Origin: an uncultured Clostridia bacterium
GTDB taxonomy: Bacteria; Bacillota; Clostridia; Christensenellales; Borkfalkiaceae
Direction: 5' to 3'
Length of the DNA: 6,160 bases
Assembly: GCA_947629605.1 (NCBI GenBank)
Contig: CANREK010000084.1
Span: 1 to 6,160 of the forward strand
The notes beneath the pieces are model-generated. The model searched no databases. It saw nothing but the letters and a program-made list of their open reading frames with translations, and was not told where the DNA came from. This document shows, piece after piece, positions 1 to 5,815 of this stretch (the first letter of the stretch is position 1; every line of letters starts with the position of its first letter). Both the position numbers and the translations under genes were made by a program.

Positions 1-1
1 G

Positions 2-295
2 CTTGCCAAGCTGTCGCTGTATCTGTCCTGTTCGTACGGCGAACGGGCGGAGGCGTACGAAGCGGCGCACGGCGGGACTGCGGAAGGAGCTCCCCCCGCT
101 CCCAAACCTCCCACACGGGAGGAGGAAATGGCGGCGCTCAAAGAGAGACTGCAAGCCATTCAAAAGGAGATCTCCGTCAAGGAATACGCGCGTTCGCCCG
201 AGGAAGAGGCGTTTATGGAAGCCATGGAGCCTCCCGAGGAAGAGGCAAACGCGGGATCGGAATATAACAGAAGAAAATTTATCAATAAGAGGTAA
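2..295 (+). CDS. C-terminal part of an unrecognised Glu/Ala-rich protein (5' end outside window)
   Basis: An open frame enters from the left edge with no start and ends at TAA 293-295, giving 97 visible residues. I do not recognise the family. The visible part begins with a short helical-looking stretch (LAKLSLYLSCSYGERAEAYE), then an Ala/Gly/Pro linker (APPAPKPP), then a charged segment with heptad-like spacing (MAALKERLQAIQKEISVKEY) that may be a coiled coil, and an acidic stretch (PEEEAFMEAMEPPEEEAN) before a basic end (YNRRKFINKR). No membrane segment is visible. Its stop lies 5 bases before the ATG of the MgtC-like gene, and the AAGAGGT that probably serves as that gene's ribosome binding site overlaps its last codons, so the two are likely co-transcribed. 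An ATG at 128 preceded by GGGAGG could make a separate 55-residue protein, but the frame stays open with ordinary codon use upstream, so a longer gene is more likely. Confidence 0.7.
   Translation, partial: LAKLSLYLSCSYGERAEAYEAAHGGTAEGAPPAPKPPTREEEMAALKERLQAIQKEISVKEYARSPEEEAFMEAMEPPEEEANAGSEYNRRKFINKR
287..293 (+). promoter_or_regulatory. Ribosome binding site of the MgtC-like gene
   Basis: AAGAGGT lies 7 bases before the ATG at 301 and overlaps the final codons and stop of the upstream frame. It is a moderate match to the Shine-Dalgarno consensus. Its position fixes ATG 301 as the start and suggests translational coupling with the upstream gene. Confidence 0.55.
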
Positions 296-300
296 CTATC

Positions 301-1032
301 ATGCCCACAGATTATATTGCATATTGGCTCAACGGAATGAAAGAAGCGGGTTGGTCGAGCGCCGTCAACCTCGGCTCCACGGCGTTCAAACTCGTGCTCG
401 TCATCGTCATGGCCGTCGTTCTCGGCTGTGAACGGGCGAGAAACCGCCACGCGGCGGGGCTCCGCACCTTCATCGTGCTCTCCATCGGCTCGATGTTCGC
501 AGGGGTCGCCGATCTCTTCTTTATCAACAATCTCGGCGTCGGCTTCTCCTTTTTGTCCGCCGCCGTCGTCATCGGGATCTCCATCATCACGGCGAATACC
601 ATCGTCTATTCCTCCAAAAACCAGATCATGGGACTGACGACTTCCTTCGGCGTATGGACCATGTCGATCATCGCGGCGCTCGTCGGCCTCGGGCTCTATT
701 CGGCGGCGCTCCTCGGCTTTGCGGCGCTCATGGTCGGGCTCTTGGCGTTCTCCAAGCTCGAATATTACATCACGGCGCGGTCCAATCACTTTGAGATCCA
801 TCTCGAACTCAAAACGCGGTCGAGCTTGCAGGAATTCATCACGGCGGCGCGGGAATTCGGGCTCAAAATCGACAATCTCGAAGTCAACCCCGCCTATGCG
901 AATTCGGGGCTGAGCGTGTACACCGTGCGCTTTACCGTCGTCGACAAGGCGCTCAGAAAAAAGAGCCACAACGACATCATCGAGGCCCTCTCCGTTCTCG
1001 ACTGCGTCTACCACATCGAATCCCTCGGGTGA
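301..1032 (+). CDS. MgtC/SapB-family membrane protein with C-terminal cytoplasmic domain
   Basis: This is a 243-residue integral membrane protein. Hydrophobic segments fall at about residues 24-43, 55-75, 82-103 and 113-150 (the last may be two helices). The family signature is visible as LGCERARNRHAAGLRTF (41-57), followed by a conserved-type VLSIGSMF and later by GLTTSFGVWTMSIIAALVG. Residues 155-243 form a soluble domain of the size and place of the ACT-like domain in longer MgtC proteins. Enterobacterial and mycobacterial MgtC proteins act in magnesium limitation and intracellular survival; in Clostridia the role is not established. The copy is divergent: the usual D-x-x-R and GIGFLGAG stretch after the second helix is replaced by NNLGVGFSFLSAAVVIG. 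Start ATG 301 is supported by AAGAGGT upstream, and the stop is TGA 1030-1032. It follows the unknown gene by 5 bases and converges on the giant lipoprotein gene. Confidence 0.85.
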   Translation: MPTDYIAYWLNGMKEAGWSSAVNLGSTAFKLVLVIVMAVVLGCERARNRHAAGLRTFIVLSIGSMFAGVADLFFINNLGVGFSFLSAAVVIGISIITANTIVYSSKNQIMGLTTSFGVWTMSIIAALVGLGLYSAALLGFAALMVGLLAFSKLEYYITARSNHFEIHLELKTRSSLQEFITAAREFGLKIDNLEVNPAYANSGLSVYTVRFTVVDKALRKKSHNDIIEALSVLDCVYHIESLG

Positions 1033-1070
1033 GGGTTACGGGGTTGTGATTAGGGACCTTCTACGCAGTA

Positions 1071-1289
1071 GCCCCGCGTCATTCTGCCCCGCCCGCGTTC
1101 TATTTCTATCTAAGGGCGGCACGAGCGCCCTTAGGCGCGAAGTAGCGGCGGGAGTAATACGAAGTCCGATGACTTGACCCGAAGAATCTCGCGGGGCGAT
1201 TACGAACACTGTGCGGCGAGATGCTTCGGACACGCTTCCGTAGACTGCGTTTGGCCCCGTGGCTCAGCATGACGCCGCACGCGCGGGGC
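1071..1289. repeat. Palindromic MITE-like intergenic repeat element
   Basis: This non-coding stretch is built of nested inverted repeats. The outer pair is GCGTCATTCTG (1076-1086) with CAGCATGACGC (1265-1275), 10 of 11 pairing, flanked by GCCCCGCG (1071-1078) and CGCGGGGC (1282-1289). An inner pair is CCGAAGAATCTCGC (1179-1192) with GCGAGATGCTTCGG (1216-1229), 13 of 14 pairing. A perfect 9-bp hairpin, CTAAGGGCG/CGCCCTTAG with a 7-base loop, sits at 1110-1134. GTCATTCTG ends together with GAAGAATCTC cores resemble interspersed intergenic repeats I know from many bacterial genomes. No protein is encoded, so any mobility would be passive. The limits are approximate and copy number cannot be judged from one window. 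Confidence 0.6.
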
Positions 1290-1323
1290 GACAACTGCTT
1301 CCGTATCATCCCTCCCCCACCGC

Positions 1324-1364
1324 AATTTTTCATTTTTCATTTTTAATTTTCAATTTCAAAAAAA
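1324..1364. other. AT-rich stretch with short tandem ATTTTTC-type repeats
   Basis: Between the palindromic element and the terminator the sequence becomes almost pure A/T, with ATTTTTC repeated directly at 1325-1331 and 1332-1338 and then degenerate copies (ATTTTTAATTTTC, 1339-1351). It ends in seven A at 1358-1364, which form the U-tract of the minus-strand terminator. No gene is present. Confidence 0.5.
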
Positions 1365-1399
1365 CTTACCCCCGAGCTCGGATGAGCTCGGGGGCTTTT
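1358..1399. terminator. Bidirectional rho-independent terminator between converging genes
   Basis: A perfect 11-bp stem, CCCCCGAGCTC (1369-1379) and GAGCTCGGGGG (1384-1394), encloses a GGAT loop. On the plus strand it is followed by CTTTTC. On the minus strand it is followed by TAAG and then seven T (the complement of 1358-1364). It therefore serves both genes that point at it: chiefly the giant lipoprotein, whose stop is about 45 bases away, and possibly the MgtC-like gene read from the left. The longer T-run makes the minus direction the stronger one. Confidence 0.88.
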
Positions 1400-1413
1400 C
1401 TGCCTTGCGGCAG
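1400..1413 (-). other. Small GNRA-loop hairpin in the lipoprotein 3' untranslated region
   Basis: Read on the minus strand, CTGCC-GCAA-GGCAG is a 5-bp stem closed by a GNRA-type tetraloop, lying between the lipoprotein stop codon and the main terminator. It may stabilise the mRNA end or be incidental; the short stem gives limited support. Confidence 0.35.
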
Positions 1414-1438
1414 TGCCGATTTGTTGTTTACGGGGTCA

Positions 1439-4400
1439 TCATTCCGTGATGCCCAATTTTGCCTTCAACGCCGCAACTTCGCTATCGTACTCACATGCGA
1501 TCGTGAACGAGTTGGTTTTCAGGTTGAAATCGATCTCGGGGCTCTGCTCAAAGCCATCATCGGTATCGTAATACATAAACAAGTACTTCCCTCCGCTGAT
1601 CTTGACCTCAAACTCGACCGAGCCATTTGTGAGCGTTGCGATGATCGAACCGTCGATATCGTCGAGCGTAAATTTGAGAGAAAGTCCGTCGATCTGCGTC
1701 TCTCCGCCGAACGTCGCAGTCCCCGTCAGGGTGATCTCGTCGGGCAGTTTGTAGAAGTCATTGACATAGCCGACCGTCAAGACGTTGTCTTTGAGGGTAG
1801 CCGTCGACTTCGTGAACTTGCTGTCGTATTCACCCTTGAGATACATTGTGACAGTATACCCGCTGGCGGCTTCTTCCACATAGTAGTAACCCGCTTTTTC
1901 GCTCTTTGTGTAGGCGATCATGTCAAAGACATAGTAGTCACGCATGTCATTGGCATAATATATTCCATAATATGCGGATTGGTCTACCTTCTCGTAGGTC
2001 AAATTCTCCATGTCATAGGTGAAGGTGAACACTCTGCTTCCGTCGGAGAAGTTGAATGCGCCGAACTCGTCGAAGAGATAGTAATCGCCGCGATAGAGAT
2101 TGCCGTACTCGTCGATGTAGAAGCTGTCGATGTTCATGCCGTCGAGGTAGAGCATGGAAAGATCGGATGCGACATACATTCCCATCACCTCGTAGTCGAT
2201 GAGGAACGCATAATTACCCGAACCGCTGTACAGCACGACATCCATTTGGAGCAAGATGGTGTTGCCGAAATCGACCACGAGCTCGGTGATGCCATCTTCA
2301 TTCGCCACATAATAGCCCTTGTAGAGGACATTGTAGCCCGAATCTTCCACGAAGAGGTTGCCGTAACCGTCGAGGTAGAGCACCCAGCCGTTGGCGTTTT
2401 CGGAGTTCTCGTCGAGCAGTTGATAGTAGCCGTCGAGGCCGTCCCGCATGGTGAGAGTGCCGTTAGGGAGAAGGTCAAAGACGATCGCGCCGTAATCTTC
2501 GGTCTCAAAGATGACCAAATCGTTGTCGTCGACGTCGGTCGTGCAGTAGAGAATGCCTTCGAGCTCGCCCAAAATGCCGTTGTAGGTGCCCTTGAACCAG
2601 AAGCCGTCGCCCGTGAGCGTGCTGCCGTCGTCGACCTTGAATTCGAGTTGCACTTCGGGATCGATGACTTTCTTGTGGTAGACATCAATGACATAATTCA
2701 TACCGTATTTTGTATACGTGTAGCCATATTCGAGCACAAACTCAAAGCTCGTCACGCCCAAATCGTTCGTCTCGGGATCGAAGCGATAGATGTCATCGCC
2801 GCAGTCCGTCTTGCCGACCACCGTATAGGTGCCGTGCACGACGCCGGTATATTCGCCGCTTGCATTGTCCGTACGAACTTGCGCCTCTTCGTCGGGGCCG
2901 ATGCAGAAGTTCTCTTTTCCGTAGTCGTAATCGGCTGTCCCCTCGTAGAGCATTTGCGGCTTGGTGTCGACCGCAGTGAACGTCATGAGGTCGCCGCTCT
3001 GGTCGCCGCCGGTCAGTTCAAAATAGAGATATGCCATTCTGCCGTTTTCGTTCACATAGCTGAAAACGCCATACTTCTTGTCACTCTCGAACCAATAATT
3101 GTCTCCGTCCGTGATCGAGAAACTGCCCTCGTAGAGCGTCCCGTCCGCGGTCTTGTAGAACGCGCCGAGCCCTTCATATCCGAACGTGGCAAACCAAATG
3201 GTCTCCTCCCCGCTCATAAAGGTCTTATACGCCTTGACGTTGTCCTTTTCGAAGATGTAATAGGCGCGTACCAAAACTTCGTTCTTGGTATAAATTTCGT
3301 CTGCGAGGAACACGATCGACGTGAACGGGCAATTTGCCTCATCGAGCTTCCGCTCCGCATGGAAGGTATAGATCGTGTAGTCGCCCTGCGTCTTGGTCGA
3401 GCAGGAGCCCGTAGCCACTTTCGTGTAGGTGCCGTTGAGGTCCACATAGACATCGGTGGGGATCTCGCCGTCCTTTTCCTCATACATTATGAGATAGGGA
3501 TCCTCGAATTCCACATGGTTCTCGTACTCACCGACGTGTACATTGACCCACTCGGTGGGCTTGCCGCTGAGTTCGGTGTAGGTATCGTCGTCGGAGAGGG
3601 CGAAATACCGCGTCGTATCATCCTCAAACGTCGCCTCAACGACTGTTCCGAAGATCTCCGATTCATAGGCAAAGAAGATGCCCTCGGTGGTCTTATCCCC
3701 TTCGGTCAAAGTCACGCTGTCATTGTATTGGCCGAAGCCGTCGAGCGTGAGCGTGTCCTCCCCTTGCGCCTTCGTAAACGTGCCGAGGGCGTCGGTGTCC
3801 TCATAGACATAGAGCATTACGAGGTCGGATTCCCCATCGTCCATGATGATGCAGTACACCGTCCTATCTTCATAGGTGCCATAGCGACTGTCGCCGAAGA
3901 GCCAAGCGTCCGTGGCGTACACATGCAACTCGATGCAGAAGATATAGAGGGAGTAATCGGGGGATATGGCGCTTCTCTCGTAGTTGAAGTTGTAGACGCC
4001 GTAGTAATATTCATTATGATGAGTATCGTACCATGTGGCGCCGCCGTACCCGTCGAGCATCAGAAGGCCGTCGCCGTCATAGCCGTCCAAAAATCCGAAC
4101 GTGGAGACGAATTCGCTGTAATCGCCGTATTCGACCCCGCTGATCGTGAAGCAATTTTTGTCGCCGACCTTTTCCGTGACGAAATAGAAATAATCGTACT
4201 CGTCGGTGACAAACGCCCATTCGCCGCCTTCAAGCGCCACGCAGACGCCCTTGTAGCTTTCGCCATCCGTCGTGAGCGTGCCCTCGCCGTACTTGTTGAG
4301 GACAAGCGTCTCTTTGTCGTTGATACGCTCTTCGTCGGTGAGCGTCTCGGAATAATATTGATTATAGGCAACGTAGGTGCCCTCTTGGAGCACATCCGCA

Positions 4401-5308
4401 TACATGAAACTCTCCGTTTCGTCATCGAGCTTGCCCGTGAGTTTCGTGCCCTCATATTCAATGGTAAATACGCCGTCATCATCGACGGTGCCCTCGAATT
4501 CATAGCCGCCCCTGTCGAGGATGACTTTGCCGCTCTCGGCGTGCAGGGGATAGATGTAGTCGAATCCGCCCGCTCTGTCGAGATAGGCAACATCCCATAC
4601 CGCATAGAGGTCGAGCCGACCGCTCACGGTGAGCTCCGTTCCGACGGCATATTGTGCGTCGACTTCGCCGTCCGCTTCCGTCGCCCAGCCCGCAAAACGG
4701 TACCCGTCAAACGGACCGTACATGTTCTCTTCGACCGTGTAGCTGCTGCCATAGAGAAGGCCGCTCTCTTCCCAAGTGTCGTCATCCTCGCCGTCAATGT
4801 CGTGATAGACGACATCAAAGGTATCGAGTTTGAGATACACCGCAAATTCGTCCCCGAGGGTGAGGGAATCCGTCGTGAGCCTGTTATATTTGCTCTCGTC
4901 GACGGAGTAGTGCTCTTCGCTCGGCGTATATTCGAATGTTTCGCCGTAGAGGCCGTGCTGTTCCACCGTTTCGGGCTCGCCGTAGGTGCCGTCAACGTCC
5001 TGCTTATAGACCTTGACCGTGCAGCCGACCGTGTATTTGGCGGTGACGGTAAGTCCTGCCTTCGGGACCGTTTGATCGTTGACCTCTTCGTCCCCTATGT
5101 ACCAGCCCGCAAAGGTAAATCCGGACTCCGCAGTGGGGCTCTGGGGCAAGATCGACTTGACAGTCTGGCCGACCGTAGTCTTTACGGACTTGATCCGTGT
5201 GTCACTGCCTGTCAGCGTAGCACCCCCCCCCCACATCGAAGGAGACCCATGCCTCCAATGTAGGAGCGTCGGCGCCGCATTCTGTGCACTTTCCATCGGC
5301 ATATGCAT
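1439..5308 (-). CDS. Giant surface lipoprotein, main body (out of frame with its signal peptide at a G10 tract)
   Basis: The open frame of 1289 codons ends at TGA 1439-1441. The genuine protein sequence starts just after the G-run at 5223-5232; the first 25 or so residues from the ATG at 5306-5308 are a wrong-frame reading with no good ribosome binding site. Joined to the upstream lipoprotein fragment, the product would be 1358 residues. In joined numbering, residues about 90-163 form a Listeria-Bacteroides (Flg_new, InlB B-like) repeat with FAGW at 135-138. Residues 164-230 form a linker beginning CTVKVYKQDVDGTYG. A second such repeat spans about 233-308, with FAGW at 274-277 and a LYAVWD end. 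From about 310 to the end runs an acidic, Tyr-rich array of degenerate beta-type units carrying LxLDG[YF]G-like motifs. There is no LPXTG signal or C-terminal membrane helix, so anchoring depends on the N-terminal lipid. The likely role is adhesion or another cell-surface function, which is inference. No catalytic motif was recognised. Confidence 0.8.
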   Translation of the reverse strand: MHMPMESAQNAAPTLLHWRHGSPSMWGGGATLTGSDTRIKSVKTTVGQTVKSILPQSPTAESGFTFAGWYIGDEEVNDQTVPKAGLTVTAKYTVGCTVKVYKQDVDGTYGEPETVEQHGLYGETFEYTPSEEHYSVDESKYNRLTTDSLTLGDEFAVYLKLDTFDVVYHDIDGEDDDTWEESGLLYGSSYTVEENMYGPFDGYRFAGWATEADGEVDAQYAVGTELTVSGRLDLYAVWDVAYLDRAGGFDYIYPLHAESGKVILDRGGYEFEGTVDDDGVFTIEYEGTKLTGKLDDETESFMYADVLQEGTYVAYNQYYSETLTDEERINDKETLVLNKYGEGTLTTDGESYKGVCVALEGGEWAFVTDEYDYFYFVTEKVGDKNCFTISGVEYGDYSEFVSTFGFLDGYDGDGLLMLDGYGGATWYDTHHNEYYYGVYNFNYERSAISPDYSLYIFCIELHVYATDAWLFGDSRYGTYEDRTVYCIIMDDGESDLVMLYVYEDTDALGTFTKAQGEDTLTLDGFGQYNDSVTLTEGDKTTEGIFFAYESEIFGTVVEATFEDDTTRYFALSDDDTYTELSGKPTEWVNVHVGEYENHVEFEDPYLIMYEEKDGEIPTDVYVDLNGTYTKVATGSCSTKTQGDYTIYTFHAERKLDEANCPFTSIVFLADEIYTKNEVLVRAYYIFEKDNVKAYKTFMSGEETIWFATFGYEGLGAFYKTADGTLYEGSFSITDGDNYWFESDKKYGVFSYVNENGRMAYLYFELTGGDQSGDLMTFTAVDTKPQMLYEGTADYDYGKENFCIGPDEEAQVRTDNASGEYTGVVHGTYTVVGKTDCGDDIYRFDPETNDLGVTSFEFVLEYGYTYTKYGMNYVIDVYHKKVIDPEVQLEFKVDDGSTLTGDGFWFKGTYNGILGELEGILYCTTDVDDNDLVIFETEDYGAIVFDLLPNGTLTMRDGLDGYYQLLDENSENANGWVLYLDGYGNLFVEDSGYNVLYKGYYVANEDGITELVVDFGNTILLQMDVVLYSGSGNYAFLIDYEVMGMYVASDLSMLYLDGMNIDSFYIDEYGNLYRGDYYLFDEFGAFNFSDGSRVFTFTYDMENLTYEKVDQSAYYGIYYANDMRDYYVFDMIAYTKSEKAGYYYVEEAASGYTVTMYLKGEYDSKFTKSTATLKDNVLTVGYVNDFYKLPDEITLTGTATFGGETQIDGLSLKFTLDDIDGSIIATLTNGSVEFEVKISGGKYLFMYYDTDDGFEQSPEIDFNLKTNSFTIACEYDSEVAALKAKLGITE
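1700..4600 (-). other. Degenerate LxLDG[YF]G beta-repeat array in the lipoprotein body
   Basis: Motifs recur at irregular spacing: LVLNKYGEGTLTTDG (near 4262-4307), LLMLDGYGGATWYD (near 4026-4067), LTLDGFGQYNDSVTL (near 3714-3758), FGYEGLGAFYKTADG (near 3140-3190), LTMRDGLDGYY (near 2420-2455), LYLDGYGNLFVEDSGY (near 2335-2382) and LYLDGMNIDSFYIDEYGNLY (near 2095-2154). Each is usually followed by a Y-x-G-x-Y or similar strand. Two units share the 16-base stretch CCGTCGAGGTAGAGCA (2139-2154 and 2367-2382). The pattern suggests an old, diverged tandem array of beta modules. I cannot name the domain family. Confidence 0.55.
4685..5232 (-). other. Region encoding the two Listeria-Bacteroides (InlB B-like) repeats
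   Basis: The two FAGW cores, at 5102-5113 and 4685-4696, share the nucleotide stretch CCAGCCCGCAAA on the plus strand. Repeat one starts before the G-tract (VSFDVGGG) and ends near VTAKYT. Repeat two begins at FDVVYHDIDG and ends just beyond this interval at LYAVWD. These repeats are beta-grasp-like modules known from internalins and many Firmicutes and Bacteroidetes surface proteins. Here they act as a stalk near the lipid anchor, which is an inference from position. Confidence 0.7.
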
Positions 5309-5516
5309 GCTTTCTGTGGTCTTTCACCACGTCGGTATGCTCACATACGGCCGCATGCCAATGGTAGGATTCATCGTAGGTCCATTCGTCCGAATATTCG
5401 TGCTCATGTCCGTCTGCGGTCGGATTCTCGGCGTCGCAAGCGGCGAACAAAACGCACGAAGCGGCGAGGACAAGCAGCATCACGAGCCACTTTTTCAACG
5501 TAAACCACTTCTTCAT
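5202..5516 (-). CDS. N-terminal fragment of the giant lipoprotein: signal peptide and His/Cys cluster
   Basis: This frame encodes 104 residues and stops soon after the G10 tract. It opens with a lipoprotein signal peptide: basic MKKWFTLKKW, a hydrophobic core to about residue 26, and a lipobox-like FAAC with Cys27 as the probable lipidated residue (Cys21 is a weaker alternative). Next comes a compact motif region, residues 37-80, with HEH, DEWTYDESYHWHAA, CEH and CTEC. It is rich in His and Cys and could bind a metal, but no structure is claimed. Residues 88-98 (EAWVSFDVGGG) are the first strand of a Listeria-Bacteroides repeat whose remainder lies in the other frame downstream. The start is supported by AAAGGAG nine bases upstream. 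With ten G the product ends as CYADRQ, giving a short secreted lipoprotein without the surface body; with nine or twelve G it continues into the 1439-5308 frame. Confidence 0.85.
   Translation of the reverse strand: MKKWFTLKKWLVMLLVLAASCVLFAACDAENPTADGHEHEYSDEWTYDESYHWHAAVCEHTDVVKDHRKHAYADGKCTECGADAPTLEAWVSFDVGGGCYADRQ
5223..5232 (-). repeat. G10 homopolymer at the frame break (candidate phase-variation tract)
   Basis: The plus strand has ten C here, so the coding strand has ten G within the codons for FDV-GGG. In the lipoprotein frame the codons are GTG, GGG, GGG, GGG and then TGC, leading to a stop six codons on. The body frame needs GGT GCT ACG after the run. The two frames join when the run is 9 or 12 G and are separated at 10. 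A run this long in a coding region is prone to slippage and also prone to sequencing error. Confidence 0.85.
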
Positions 5517-5525
5517 CGTTTTTCT

Positions 5526-5532
5526 CTCCTTT
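5526..5532 (-). promoter_or_regulatory. Ribosome binding site of the giant lipoprotein
   Basis: On the minus strand AAAGGAG stands nine bases before the ATG at 5514-5516. It is a near-consensus site and decides the start of the gene in the signal-peptide frame, against the unsupported ATG at 5308. Confidence 0.85.
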
Positions 5533-5565
5533 CTTGAATTTGAACTTTTTGGAAAAGTGTTTTAT

Positions 5566-5595
5566 ATATTAAATCATTTATTCCCTTTTCGTCAA
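5566..5595 (-). promoter_or_regulatory. Candidate sigma-A promoter of the giant lipoprotein
   Basis: Reading the minus strand, TTGACG (5595-5590, five of six to the -35 consensus) is followed after 18 bases by TAATAT (5571-5566, four of six to the -10). This would start transcription near 5559 and give a leader of about 40 bases, a sensible distance to the ribosome binding site. The area is AT-rich, so other -10 choices exist. Confidence 0.5.
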
Positions 5596-5760
5596 GTAAA
5601 TTGGGGGTGTTTTGAATAAAAAAATGAAAGAAACCGTATTTTTGTAGAGAAAGGTTAATTATTTTCATTTTTGTTTATGCAATTATGCAGATTTTGTTCG
5701 TTTGTAACATGCCCTTCCCCTCTCCCCCGCGGCGCGGCAAAGAAAAGGACATTTTCGGCC
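5596..5760. other. Gene-free spacer upstream of the lipoprotein promoter
   Basis: This is part of the 299-base gap between the two minus-strand genes. It is mostly AT-rich, with a 10-bp inverted repeat AAAAATGAAA (5620-5629) and TTTCATTTTT (5663-5672) separated by 33 bases, then a short GC-rich patch near 5711-5740. No credible small gene was found; the plus-strand ATG at 5624 stops after seven codons. Confidence 0.45.
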
Positions 5761-5763
5761 GAA

Positions 5764-5810
5764 CAACAAAAAAACACCTTCCGCAAACGTATCTGCGGAA
5801 GGCTTTTTTT
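5764..5810. terminator. Bidirectional rho-independent terminator after the collagen-like gene
   Basis: A perfect 9-bp stem, CCTTCCGCA (5777-5785) and TGCGGAAGG (5794-5802), has an 8-base loop. The plus strand continues with C and seven T (5804-5810). The minus strand continues with TG and seven T (complement of 5768-5774). It lies just past the collagen-like gene's stop at 5816 and so terminates that gene, separating its transcript from the lipoprotein downstream. Confidence 0.9.
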
Positions 5811-5815
5811 GACAC

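Noticed and set aside
3..431. Plus-strand Arg-rich open frame at the left edge
   Set aside because: Its product is Arg/Pro-rich shadow sequence and overlaps the start of the MgtC-like gene. The frame from base 2 has normal composition and ends next to that gene's ribosome binding site.
160..1014. Minus-strand open frame of 284 codons opposite the MgtC-like gene
   Set aside because: The translation is rich in Asp, Arg and His with no family features, while the plus strand encodes a clear MgtC-family membrane protein.
1110..1134. Perfect 9-bp hairpin as a terminator of the MgtC-like gene
   Set aside because: No T-run follows the stem on either strand, and it lies inside the palindromic repeat element.
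1259..5263. Plus-strand open frame of 1334 codons opposite the giant lipoprotein
   Set aside because: It is in exact codon register with the minus gene, so its lack of stops follows from that gene's avoidance of TTA, CTA and TCA. The translation is a low-complexity Val/Ala/Ile/Glu mix with no recognisable domain, it runs through the palindromic element and the terminator, and it has no ribosome binding site at the GTG.
5233..5308. ATG at 5306-5308 as the true start of the giant protein
   Set aside because: There is no signal peptide and no good ribosome binding site, and the same DNA in the other frame encodes the CTEC motif and the first strand of the Listeria-Bacteroides repeat.
5754..5763. 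10-bp palindrome TTCGGCCGAA
   Set aside because: It is short, isolated and adjacent to the terminator, with no promoter placement that would make it an operator.
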